A DNA stretch of 64,000 nt, from positions 81,107,193 through 81,171,192 of the forward strand of contig OX465579.1 of the NCBI GenBank assembly GCA_950022655.1. Reading direction: 5' to 3'. Origin of the DNA: Alentia gelatinosa (Eukaryota; Annelida; Polychaeta; Phyllodocida; Polynoidae). This document shows, one piece after another, positions 23,163 to 36,400 of the stretch (position 1 is the stretch's first letter; every line of letters starts with the position of its first letter). Under the pieces are notes generated by a model that worked only from the letters and a program-made list of their open reading frames with translations, had not been told where the DNA came from and ran no database searches. Made by a program: the position numbers and the translations under genes.

Positions 23163-23760
23163 ACAATGCTCGAGTTACAACTATTTGGGGATAAAACTGG
23201 ACGAAACTCTCTCATGGGAAAAGTGTGTTAATGATATGTTGAAGAAAGTTAACTATAAACTTTTCAAACTGGCTAAAATCAGAAAATTTATCACTCAAGA
23301 AACTAGTATAAAAATATATTAAAGTATGATACTTCCTATCTTTGATTATCCGGGATATTTTGATCTGGGGGCAAACAAAAACCTACAGGGTAAGCTTCAA
23401 CGGACACAAAATAGGGGTTTGCGTTTGTGTACTCGGTCGAACGCCAGGGATCAATCCATACAATCGTTACATGATAACTGCAATGTTCATCTTCTATGTA
23501 CGAGGAAACAGTACTTGAACTTACTATACATGAGGAAGTATGCCAGTGGAATAGAACCCGATGACAATCCAAAAACTAGAAGACGGAATAAAAAGATAGT
23601 TAAACTTGACAGACCGCGTACTACAATGTTCAAGAAAAGCCCAATATACCGTGGGATGGAACGTTGGAATGACCTCCCGTATGAGATCCAAACTGGCTCA
23701 CTTCATAGTTATAAAAAGCATATTAGACTAAAGTTAGGGTTGATAAAGGAAGTACTATAG
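23163..23760 (+). pseudogene. LINE reverse transcriptase C-terminal relic
   Basis: From about 23172 one frame reads SYNYLGIKLDETLSWEKCVN and continues to a TAA near 23320, then is open from 23326 to the stop at 23758 (LQGKLQRTQNRGLRLCTRSN, YRGMERWNDLPYEIQTGSLH). LxRxQNRxxRL and WNDLP are hallmarks of the C-terminal region of Jockey/CR1-like elements. The 'YLGxxLD' block duplicates the one at 22620-22754, so two LINE copies were broken and brought together around the 11-bp array. Confidence 0.8.
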
Positions 23761-23973
23761 ATCCTTTTGAATTATGGTGCTGTGTCTTCGGGTATATTCC
23801 ACATCATTACTTCATCCCACACTTGTACATATTGTATCATACTGTATCTACTTGAAGAGATTGTTACTGATCATAGCTGTAGCTGGTAATAGAACTGCCA
23901 GAATACCTGCCATGGCAGAGGCCATTATATGTACTTTTGTGCAATAAAAAAAAAAAGAAAAAAAAAAGAAAGC

Positions 23974-24335
23974 CTGTTGTAAGGCTGTTGTAAGACTGTT
24001 GTAAGGCATATATGAGAATTGTTTCATATCAGCGTTACAACAGTCGAACAAGTCTTGCAACAGGCTTACAATAGTCTTGTATAAGCCTTACAACTATCTT
24101 ACAACAGTCTTGTATCAGTCTTACAACAGTCTTGTATTAGTCTCACAACAGACTTACAACAGTTTTGCTACCATCTTACAACGATCTTGCATCAGTCTTG
24201 CAACAGTCTTGTATCAGTCTTCCAACAGTTTTGTATCGGCCTAATACAACAGTCTGCAACAGTCTCACAATAGTCTCACAACAGACTCACAACAGTCTTA
24301 CAAGTCTTGTATCAGTCTTATAACAGTCTTGAACC
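23974..24335. repeat. 11-bp tandem array, mainly inverted
   Basis: Three units in the orientation of the first array (23974-24008), then about 28 units in the opposite orientation (AGTCTTACAAC). With 22782-23154 it forms a large imperfect palindrome around the LINE relic. Confidence 0.85.
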
Positions 24336-24584
24336 AACCTGTGTTCACTAAAAGCACAAGGGTGAATAACTGGTCAGACAGGGTTGCTGGCTCTGTGCCA
24401 TGTAGGGAATCTGTTCCATCGGTTTCTAATTGTTAGTAGAAGAAGTCAGAGAGTAGGTGTGGGAGTGGGGGTGGGGGTGGGAGTGGGCAGGGGGAGGGGG
24501 TTGGTCTGTAGTCACTAAAAGCATAAGGGCGAATAACTGGTCAAACAGGTTTGCTGGCTCTGTGCCATGTAGGGAATCTGTCCC

Positions 24585-25065
24585 ATCAGTTTATGGTCGA
24601 GTCATGCAAGGCTGGCTCACTGGGTCAAAGGAAGAGAATTGGTTTTATAGCTCTCTGCAAAGTGGGTTTGATTACCACAGGCTCAAGTGTGTCCCATCAG
24701 ATGTGACACTTTGAATACAGTGTCTTTAGGTGTTATGTATATACCATATTTAGTCATTATTATCATCTAATAGTTTCCTTTTCTAGTAGCAGATGACAGT
24801 ATCCATAACTAAGTGTCTATTATTTAATGACAGGATTGATATAGTGAATATTTTGTCCCCAAAAAGACTATGAAATAAAAATTCTATTTTTAGGAACCAA
24901 GTCAGTAGTGGGGTAGGGGTATGGTCAAAATGGGATACTGGACCCCTGCTCATTTAACCAGGCCTTTATAGTTGGGACATTGGTTGCGAAGTGTAAGATT
25001 CTCTGCAGTAAGCTGAAAGCCTGTGTGAGCATTCTAACCTCTAGATGACGTTTATGAGCGTGATT
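24585..25065 (+). repeat. Dispersed repeat of about 480 bp, copy A
   Basis: The reverse complement aligns along its length with 45891-46400 (shared phrases GTGTCCCATCAGA, AGGAACCAAGTCAGTA, ACCAGGCCTTTATAGTTGGG, GCATTCTAACCTCTAGATGA). No reading frame is conserved. The family is unknown. Confidence 0.8.
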
Positions 25066-26111
25066 TCCCGCGCTCAATTAATTATTGATGAAATGAATCA
25101 CCCAATTAGCCATTGAGTATGCGAACCTCACGGCCGTGGAGTACGAGTTCCTAATGTTAAGCCTATGGAGAAAAATACAGAGGTGAGATAATAATGCAAT
25201 ACTAAACAGTACTTTGTGTAGTGTGTCATACACTGAATCGATAGACCAGACAAGACAGAACGGGACCCTTGTTACCGCAGTCCAACAGGGAGCAGCAATA
25301 TCCAGTCACTTATATAAACACATTCCTGTATATTAGATGATCTACATGTACAAATATAGCTCTTCGGATCTCGACTGGTTTGCATTTACCAGCATAGGTT
25401 TTATCACAGCACAAGGTCATCGGTGTACTGTATGATTCTCATTAAAAACACCCAATAATGGACGTCAAGGATTAATGTATTGGATAACAATGATCCGATC
25501 TATTCATATATCCACGACTAGCACCCTCGTAGATTGAAACATGATTTTAGCTAATATATCCGTTGTAGCAGAGCATTAAAGGGTTATTCCCAGTCCCAGT
25601 CTACACTTTTATTATATCCTGAATCTAAATTTGATTTATTATATAGAATTCAAGAACAAACGAAAGTGTATTTTCATCAGACGTTTATTACGAAATATGA
25701 CATTTTGAAACAAAAATTGAAAACTTGGAAATAAGCATGTACAGTGTTCTCTTGCAGTAAGGCCAGATCTGCTCCTGCTGTCATTGAACCCCATGGATTA
25801 CACAGCTTCCCAGCTCGACCGTAACTTGCTTTATTCCATAGGATAAAGCTCATCGTAGGTTCACTTGAAAAATATGAAATTTTAAATCAGAACTGAGAAC
25901 TCGGATATTTCTCTAAATTCTGATTGTACATCAAGTATGTCTAAGCAAAGTTCACAAATTTCATCAAGTTTCAGCCTATAATCCTATCACCCTAGTTGCT
26001 CAGGGTTATCACTGATGGTGTTCTCTTGCAGTCAAGGTCGATCTGCTCCCGCCGTCATTGACACCGTTACTTCCCATATTCCCAAACCTTCATTTTCTGG
26101 GGTTTCGACGT
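25066..26111. other. 3' flank of the mesothelin-like gene
   Basis: No gene is supported on the plus strand. The phrase TGCAGTCAAGGTCGATCTGC followed by TCC(C/T)GC(C/T)GTCATTGA occurs twice, at 25755-25795 and 26028-26068, a diverged direct duplication of roughly 270 bases. The stretch should contain the 3' untranslated region of the minus-strand gene that ends at 26112. Several TTTATT sites (AATAAA on the minus strand) occur and I cannot choose one. Confidence 0.4.
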
Positions 26112-27395
26112 CTACATGAAGAAGGCCAGAATGGGCAACAGGAGCATGATGGAAACACGGACGGATGCTATGGAGAGAAAATATACGGATTTAGAAAGTG
26201 TTCATATGGTTACTATACATGGGTATAGAGGTATAGAGGTTTATTGAATGGAATATAAGTTTAGAGCACCCGCTTTTAGGGAAAGTGATTTATTTGTATA
26301 TAATAACACATAAATGATATTATTATACACCTATAGCAGAACACCCCTTAATGACATACCGCTGCTAGGGGTGTAGGAACTACATGATTTTTCGCTATCA
26401 CGATTACTTGTTTCGCTATTGAGTTTGCTTGTTTCGTTATAGAGGGTATCACGTGAGGAAAATTAGACTAATCAAATAGTAGCTTAAATAATGACAAGCA
26501 TGAAGGAAATATATAAGTTTGAGATATGTGATAAGGGTGGAGATGGCTTCCCATGGTGCTTGGAGATTAAAAAAAAATCATTTTGATCAATATTTTAAAG
26601 TACATAATAATAGGGAAACCATTTCCGGGTGACAAAATTCAAAATACTCGGTAAGTTTGCTTAAAGACACTTACCTCGGTTAAAGTCTTGGTAAGTAACC
26701 TTAAGCATCCTCACTTTGCAACTTTTGAATTGATTGTTGTATACACTTGTATACACTAAATATTTATATCTATTGCTGTATTTTTACATCAGTATTAAAA
26801 TATTCACCAGCACTGTTAGTTGACTTGTCGGTTGCACCAGCAGAGACCAGGCTGGACCTCTGGGTGGCACTGAGACCATTCTGTTGGTCGACAGTGACAG
26901 CATTAGCCTGGGAGGTAGAGAAGGATGCCAACTGGGTGTCGCTGAAGCTCTGCAAGAACGATATCAAGTATTGATGTTAATGTAATAAATAAAGGTATGA
27001 ATAATGCTATTCAAGATAAATTACATTTGTAATATTTATTGTTAAAGATTTTATCACTACAGCTAAAAAATTAGATTTTAAATTACTCACGGAGAAAACG
27101 GAAGCAGGGATGGCCGCAATAGTGGTAGTAGAAATTGATTGGATTTGGGTTGTTGTCAAGGCACTAACTTCTGAGGAGGAAAGACCACCTGAAAAATAAG
27201 AATCGGGTTATTTACATTTCCCACCTTGATTATATGAATAGCTAATATCTCAATTCTTTGCAGAGGTTTGTTATGTAACTGAATCGAGGTGACATTTTCT
27301 GTTAAATATAAAACACATGATACATATATTGAATTTAAGATTTGAAGATTTAGCTGTAGAATGGCATGTACAATCTGTTTGAGAAAACACCTTTA

Positions 27396-27453
<58 letters not shown>

Positions 27454-27488
27454 TAACAACAATAATAATAATGATAAAAATAATGATG

Positions 27489-27524
<36 letters not shown>

Positions 27525-30327
27525 GAACGCCAGTTAACAAAGAAAGAGGCTAACCAATGACTGTTCCGACGGTAGTGATGGTAGTTGAGTCCCAGGTGCT
27601 GGTTACTCCATAAGCAGTTTTAGCAAGGGCAGCATAAGCTGAGAGTTGGCTGGAATCACAGGCTGTCTGTTTGCCAATGGAGGTGGCTGCAGTCCTATGG
27701 AATTCAGGATTTTTACATTTTGAATGGGAAACCATACAGTAATCATAATTTGAAAGATTTTGATTTTCAAGCAAATACGAAATGTGTGTTTTTCTGAACA
27801 CGGTTTGGTGTTGAAAGAACAAGAACAAATGTGATATTCCTGGAATAGATTAAGAGTAACGTACTTGTAATTTGCAGAGGTAAATTGGCTGATCTGTGAG
27901 GTTTCTGCACCACAGGCGAAAGAACCCATAGACACAAGGTCATCACCGGTCACAGATAATGCCGTGTTCGATCTGGCCTGGCTGAGGTAGCGACTAAAAC
28001 CAGCCTTCAACTATAAAGGAGAGAAGACATCAAATGGAAAAGTGGCTTTATATACAAAATATCTGCATGAATGCAAAGATGAGCAAATGGATGTGGTTTC
28101 TATTCATAGGACTATCATCTCTTTACATTGATTAAAAAATAATTTGCAAGGTACCTCCATAGAGAATGAAGAGAATAGAACTTACCTGAGCTGAGGAGAA
28201 GCTGAAGGAAGTTCCCATGGTGGTGAGGGTGTCGGCGGATGTTATAGCCAAGGTGGAGATTTCCGTGCTGGTGAGTCCAGCAATAATAGTACCAATCAAC
28301 TTGACGTTTGCTTCACTCCAGCTTGATACAGCAGTCCCATATGACTATTAAAATAGAATATTCTTCTTTTGAATATTTATAACTATGATGCAGGAAAGAA
28401 GTTCTCAAAGATCTGTGGTGGAAGTAAATATTTAAGTCTATGTTTGCTCTTTGCCGACTTTCACTAAGATTCCCTGAAGTAGTAATTAACAACGCAACAG
28501 ACTTAAAGAAAACCGCGGGTAGGTATCGCAGCGCCCCCTGATTCTACTCAATTTAACACTGGTGCTGCCATCTGGTTTCATGAATATGTAGCAGTTTTCC
28601 ATAGACACCAATAGATAAGCCCAAAGAAATTAGCATGGTGACATAGTATTCTTTAGCATTTCTCATTTGTATATATTCCCAACTATCATAATCCAGAACT
28701 ATTTGAAGATAGCAATAGAACATCAGTGTCATTTAGAAACAAAGTCAAAATATTGTATTTTCCCATAGACACCAATAGTTAAGCGCTTATATTTTCAGAT
28801 GGCCTTCCCATAGAAGATAGCATGGTGACATGCCATTTTTTTTTGCATTTTCTATTTGCTGATATATGGAACTTATATCCTGAGTTATTTGCAACCAAAC
28901 TACCAGCATTTTTCATTAAACTTAAAGTCATACTAACAGCTTTTGCTCTTGAGGCCAATGAGGTGAGTTGGCTGCTGCTCCAGCTTGTGATTGCACCAAG
29001 TGTTTCAGTGCAGTCAGTAAATTCACTGGTTGAGATAGAATCAATCTGGGTGGTTGTCAGAGTAACTGCGTTGCTGCCAAGAACTTGGATGTCAGAACAG
29101 GTGATTGTTGCTGAAACAAATAGAGTAGAACATTCGATTATATTCTTTTGGTAGATTCGGGCGCAGCTATGAGGGGTCCATTTAGGAGAACCTTTTTAAA
29201 TTTCGGAAAATTCATTATTCGTATCATAATAGATCTTCAACTGTATTAGTTTGGTATGTAGAATTTAATACAATTAGTACAGTACGTATCATCATATGAT
29301 TGGCAATAATGGGATAATAGAAAGAAAAACAGGTCGGTAAATGGAATTTTATGAGCACGCTTGGTTCATCAGCATTAATATGATGCCCCAGTCACACTGG
29401 CGTAAAAAACGGCGTTTTTCCGTGTGCGCACGTCTACTTTCTTCTACGCATTTTGGAATCTCAAAATACGCCGTAAAACGCCGCAATACGCGGAGATGCG
29501 TAAAGGAAAGTCGGAATACGCCGAAAAACGCCACAATGCGTACAGAAGCGTAGATAAGCGTTGATGAACGTTGATGAACGTTGAGAAGCGTACTAAAACG
29601 TTAAAGCAAACCAAACAGATACGTTCCAAATCCGTAGCTAATACGTACTCCCCACCAATTTGAGTACGTAGAAGGAACGCCGAAATTTACGCCAGTGTGA
29701 CTGGGGCATGAAGTATGAGATGTGATGTAATAGGCAAATATTTCCCGCCTACCACCTAAAACCTTTGTTCTGTTAAAATTATGTTCTAGTTGTTATATTG
29801 TAGTAGCAATCATATACTATCTCATCATATAAATTATAATATCATACTTTTAGGTATTACTATGTATGTTGCCAAAGAAACGCTAAGGATTGTCGTGATT
29901 AGGTTGGAACCTTTATGAATCATATATCCCCATTATGAGAACACATGAGCTCTACTTTACTTTGGAGCATCTCGTTGTTCTCAGAATTGTGTATGTCTAG
30001 TTGATTTTCATGTGTAATGACTTTCGGAGGTTGGGAAATATCAGAGGATCTTGAAAGCGGACTCACTGGTGGATCTCCTCCTCCTGCGACTACTGCCAGT
30101 CTGACTCGCCTGCTGGTACGCAGTGAAAGCTTTTGAGACGAAAGCTCTCTTGTTAGTCTCCATTGACGACTTATCACCGCTAGGAATTTCTCCACTGAAG
30201 CCAGATTCATCTCTAAGCTTATCCTTCGAGTCACGGGTCTCCATTATGCTTGCAGCATCTGACAAAGCCTCACCAAGAACAGTCTGTGGTAAGATAATTA
30301 AGAATTTCATTAGTATACGAGATAAAT

Positions 30328-30414
<87 letters not shown>

Positions 30415-33400
30415 CTAGATGAGGTTGCTTTATGGATTTCTTTCTATATCGATTCTGATAAATCAATCGGATTAATGTAGACTGGCTTCAGTCCCTGTAC
30501 CCACCCACCTACCCCACCCCTCTTCTCCTCGATACAGGACCAGTCAGGAGAAGGATTATTTTCATTCGATTCTGTTGAATAATTTAATGAATGTTCATAA
30601 TCAAAGACTTGAGCAAAATTAGGATAAATGTAGCATCATCGAATCCAAGAAATCGGAAAATACATACCTCATTCATAGCATTTATTACGCTGCTATCCAT
30701 GCCTCCGACAAGGCCAACACAGGCAATAACATTGTCTGAGGTGTCAAAGAATGATCTGTATAGGAAGATATATTACCATTAGGGTATGTGCAAGATAAAG
30801 GATGTTGAACATGGCTCTTCAATTCAAAATAACGGAAACAAAATCAAGAATGAGTAATATTTTGCGTTGAAACAAATTGATATTCAAGGCATCTCATCCT
30901 CTAAGGTTCAACTCGAGGTGCAATTAATCAAATCAAATATGTGGAGCTTACACAGAACATATTACGTGGCGGTGTGGTGGGCCACATCCTTACAAATTTT
31001 AAAGAGGTAGAAGTTCGGGAATTAAGGACTTACGGATCCTGAGAAGCAACACGGTCAATAATTGCCTTCTTGGAGGCAAGACCACGGATTTGATCCTGCA
31101 TGTTATTCATGTTGGCAGACATGGCAGTCACGTTCATCTTTTCGATGTCAGTGTTTTCTATACCTCTGAACAGATTGCCGAGTTCACGAATGTCGTTGTC
31201 ATCAAGGGTGGTGGCACTAGTGCGATCAGTCACTACATCGGTGTCATCACGAAGCTGTGAAAAAAAATCATATGTGGATGAAAATCAAAAGTACTTTATA
31301 AAACAAGTATTCTGACACTGTTGAAATAGTATTGATAAATATAAGGTTTGGTCGGTTGCAATCAATGCTATATATGATTTCTGTATATATGTCAATACCC
31401 ATACTTACAACGTTCTCAAGTGCATATTTCTTCATAGTAGTAATATCTGCCAGTGTCATACCATCGAGGTTTGCCTGACCTAACTGCTTGGCAACGACAG
31501 GCCTCACTGTAGCGTTGAATTTGTTCAGGTCGCTTACACTGAAATCGAACAGACATTACCTTTAACTCTGCATGCACTTGCATATCTGTATTGTTCAACT
31601 TTCGTAAATCCCTCGAAAGAACCGCAAAATAAAGTAATCCGTCACTCGCTTAATTGTTCTTCTCGAACAACATCTAATAAATCACCCTGATTATACAAGA
31701 AGACAAGTCTATGTTATATGTGTAGAATAGTCTAGCTCATACTCTCATCCTCCATGGAGAGATTTAGACAGTTCACATAGGACTTAATTAAGCATCACCC
31801 TCAGGGTGTACATGAAGGTATCATAGAAAAAGATTCGTTAGTGTGCTGATTGAGGTATATCTTACTTGAAATGCTTCAAGAATTTTCCAACTTGTGAAAT
31901 AGTGGATGAATCGTATGTATTGACAGCTGTGTCATTGTCCATTTGCAGGTAGGTGCGAACACGTCTCGCAATAGCCTTGGTCTGAAATATAATAATCTCA
32001 ATAAATTTTGGAATCTGTACTAACCAAGTGTATGTACGTCAAGGAACATCTGATTACGTAATAGATATTGATTCTGTAAACTTAGTAGATGTCTAAAACA
32101 CCCCCAAGGATACGTCTTCAATTATACAAGAGGTATATCTTTTGAAATGAAGGATGCAATTGCAGTTGTGTAAGGGCATATCTTGTAAGACTCATAACCT
32201 TGCGAGGCAAGTGTTAAAAATAGAACAAGTTAAATGTATATTGACCTGTGTCTCATCCATGTCTACTTCATATTTGGTAAGTTCCTCAATGATGGATCCA
32301 AGGTCACCATTGTCAGCCAAATTCTCAAAGTCAGAGGCATCCATACCAAGGGCAGCTACGCGACCCCAGCTCTTCATACAGGCCAGTGTATAGTTGGTGT
32401 TACTGCTGCTGGGGCTGCCATATCTCTGCCTCAGTTTAGCAAAGATTTTCTTAGCCTGTTAAAAGTGAAAGTATGAACGTAAGTCTCTGAAAAATATACA
32501 AAATTAATATGTTTGAATTTTTATGTCTCAGTGTTTGTCAACAGTACTCTTTTCAAGGACTTCCAAATGTGGAACAGGTTACCGTCTACAATCCAAAGAA
32601 CTGCTACAAAGGAGAATTAAAGTCAATGGCAGAACACATGTATGGCGTTATGTGGGTGTGGAGTATTTCATTGCATAACCAGAATACTTATTTGATTATG
32701 ATAGGTTACATATTGTAGATCGGGAACGTCATCTTTAATATTTTCCATATCTAACATAATTATTAACTTCTTGTTCTTCAGTTTGATAATGGATGTTCTG
32801 GATACCTGTATTAATTCTGGTGGAAATCTGAACTTCAAGTGGAATATGCATATTGCCTATATATATAAGTACTCACTGTCGGCTTATCTGGGGTGAAAGA
32901 AGGGGCTGTGCTGTCGCTACAGTCGAGGCCAAGGTCATCCACTGAAACGTTGTCTAGATCATCGGGAGACATGCATTTAGACATAAGGCTCCCCATCTGC
33001 TTCAGATATGATGAATTATCAGACTTGATCTAAAAACAAAAGCGGCAGCACTATAATACCTATATTCACTCCCGAATAAAGTATCTATTCGGGGTCAAAA
33101 TGTCACATGGATAAAAACATAAGCCTTAAACTAAGCATGATTAATTGATAGACGGCATAACTAATGAAATTAGATATATGATAAGTTCTAGATGGAGAGG
33201 GAAGGAAGAGTAAAGAAACTTAAGGCCAAGCGTCCTAGGAGCTCCAGATCGTCTACGATAGGCCTCATGATGTAGCTAAAATCTGATTAGGAGGGGTGTC
33301 CACCTAATACGATAGATGCAGATTGCACAAATCGTTGTGCATAATACGATGCATCTTATCTCTTGGGATGTCATCGTAGTTAATTGATGTGCACTGTAGG

Positions 33401-36400
33401 CCGCAGCGGGAAAACCTGATCCATTACTACGGTGCCATGTCGCTTTCCGAAAGCAATATATCTTATCGGGAACCTCTACAATACACTCCCAATGCTATAA
33501 GTGTAGTAGATGGACACCCCCCCCCCCTTTTATGGTACATGCTGATGTTCCTAGTCTCGACGTTTCTCTACGATACAGAGATTCCTGATTGTCTACGATA
33601 TTTGACAATCTGCATCGTAGTGTATCGGGAGGTCTTAAATTTCTATGGTAGTAGGTTGAAGCCGGCCCATACTGTCAGCTCAGGTCTGTCTCTAGAGGTG
33701 ATGGTAAACTTATCATCAATTTATCCACTATTGAACTATTATTCCTTATAGAAGCTGGGCAGGGTCATGTTCTGTGCCCAGGTGCCATGAGACATTGAAT
33801 CTGTATGGATGCGCCTTTGGGTCTTAAACGGAAGCTTTGAACCTCCCTCCAGCCAAGTTCCAAATCAATTAAAATAATCCGTCATTTTTACATAGAGGTA
33901 TTTATTTCTCGCGAACAGAGAAAAACTAGCTTACAATCAAATGGACAGTAAATGTTGGATATTAATACAAACATTTAAGATAAAGTTTGAAAAAACGAGT
34001 AAGGCAATGTAGGAACTTACCTTGTTCACAATGGCACGGCATTGACTGACATCAAAGTCTTTCTCTGCAATGTCAGAAAGGGACTCAGCAAGAACTTGCG
34101 CGGGCATCTGGTCAAAGTCGCTTTTGTCAAGTCCCGTGATGAGGTGACCAAGCTCCTTAACTTTGGCTGCATCATAGTTGGCAGGCTGAAAAACATTAGA
34201 GATAATAGTATCATAACGAGCGAGAGGTTTGAAACAGCTGGGTGAACTCTTGTGAACGAATCTTACTGTGAAGACAAAGGTGACAACGAATCCTAAGTAA
34301 GAATTAATCAGTCAGGATGTGGCTAGCTCAATATTTCTTCAACTAAGGTAGTTACTGCATAGTATTTGAAAGAAAAACACCAGGGGAAGTATAGAACAGA
34401 CCACAATGAACTGATGTTATTCTGATGAATGATACAGGTCTTTAAAACAGATGACTATGAATCGTTTTTTCTCTGTAATGTCATGAAAGTATAAGGAACA
34501 ATGCTCTAAAGTATTAGAGGAATGTTGAATAGAATAGTTTCTCGTAGTAATTCACTGAAGGAATTCCATTGTGCAGTTCTGATTGTAGACTCTATATTAG
34601 AAGGCGATTCCAATCATTAGTAAATCAAGTATATGATCAGTGAATACATATACAATACAGAAAAATAACTTACGGTTCCCTTGATCTTGTTCATGAGTGC
34701 GCGTGCCTCACCTCTTGGGAAGGTGACATTGGCAAGGGTTCCAAGAGATCCGTTGATTGCAGATGCTGGCATCTTGCTGAGATAATCCCTACCCATACCT
34801 TGTATGAGATAGCCCATTTCTGAGATCTTGGTGGTGTCAATTGCTGTTGGATCACTAAAACCACTGAGGCTCTTCAACTTGCGAGCAATCGTGGCAGACT
34901 GCAAATATAAGCACTCAAAATAATGTTGGCATTCAAGGGTTATGAATTTACCATTAACAATAAGAGCCTTGGATGGATTTTTTTGTGTCAAACGGGTCTC
35001 TCCTTAAGGTGAGTCGCATTCGTTGGAAAACAAAGGTTTTATGCAAAACGTGGTCGTGCAGTGTTATGGTCTAGCCTTCAAACACCCCGTTTTACATATC
35101 TGACAATACGAGCCTAGGTTCTAATTGGATGTACATATTATCAAACAGTAATTCATTTTTCTTTCCCTTTCATCTCTGGCTGGAAAATTGCATAATTTTT
35201 TCCAGATCTTATTTGTCTTATCATAGACAACGGAGGCTGTGGAGTTCTTTCTGTATAAAGATTAGGGCAAGAAAGATTCAATAATTAAAAAATACTCCCC
35301 TTGGAAAAAGAAACAGCAGCGATACTTTTGAAAATAATAAGCTTCTTTTTTAAACCAGTAAGCTTTTTACAACAAAGTATTTGCTACGTAAGTGTACTTA
35401 CCCCACGTTTATTGGTTGGACGAGCACCAAGGACACTCAAGGAATCGGCCAATACACTGTCGTTTAATTGACTGATAATAGCAGGGTTGCCAGTGATATA
35501 TTGACCAATACTGAAATTACATATGATATTCATGTTAATTTTGGTTGGTATCCAAAGTATTTGTCAAGGAAATACTATTAACCATATGTATATGATTACA
35601 CAAAAATGAAATGAGTCAAAATTCATAACAGCTTACTAGTGTGGTCAATTTTATATTCTGTAAATGTCTTCAGCATAATACAGACTTACTTTTTAACATC
35701 TTCAGAACTCCAGGTTTTGGCGCTACCGAAACCAGCAATGATTTGATTTCCCAAGGCGGCTTTCTTACTACGGTCCTCGAATGAAATATCACGAAGGCTA
35801 GAGGCGGCCTCCCTCATCTTAATAATACAGAGAGAGAGTTGTCAATATGGATCAATATTAGAAAACATTAAAATCCTATTACAAATTACGAAGGGAATCT
35901 ATATATCACGAAGGCTAGAGGCGGCCTCCCTCATCTTAATAATATATAGAGAGAGTTTTCAATATGGATCAATATTAGAAAACATTAAAATCCTATTACA
36001 AATTACAAAAGAAATTTATATTTCCTCTTGCAGATCCAAATTCCTACATTAAAAAGGGATAAAATGTGTGAAATACTAAATATAATTTCAAATGAAAGAT
36101 TGCTCGTTCCATGTGGAGACAATATTATGAGATCTCGGGGGCATACAACCACAAATAAAGATTCGTCTATAAAGATCCATTAGATTCAGCTTTCAAACGT
36201 TGATAACATGTTATAGCCCCTTACCTGAGAAGGAGGAATAGACTTAATGGTGTTTTTATCCATTTGTCCAAGAAGGGAGCCCATTTGGCGCAGGGTGCTG
36301 TTATCCCATTGAGACGGTTGGCCAAAGGCAGACTTCAGTTGAGTTTCAAGAGCACGTTTCTTAGATGGATCTTTGAAGGCATTAGGTGCAGCAGCTAGTT

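Noticed and set aside
22918..23215. Two 80-90-codon minus-strand frames rich in Q, S and L
   Set aside because: They translate the 11-bp tandem array, whose unit seldom makes stops on that strand.
22782..24335. CRISPR-like regular array
   Set aside because: The repeat is 11 bp with no spacers, and the window is eukaryotic.
27271..27540. Poly-leucine minus-strand frame
   Set aside because: It is the translation of the (TAA)n microsatellite.
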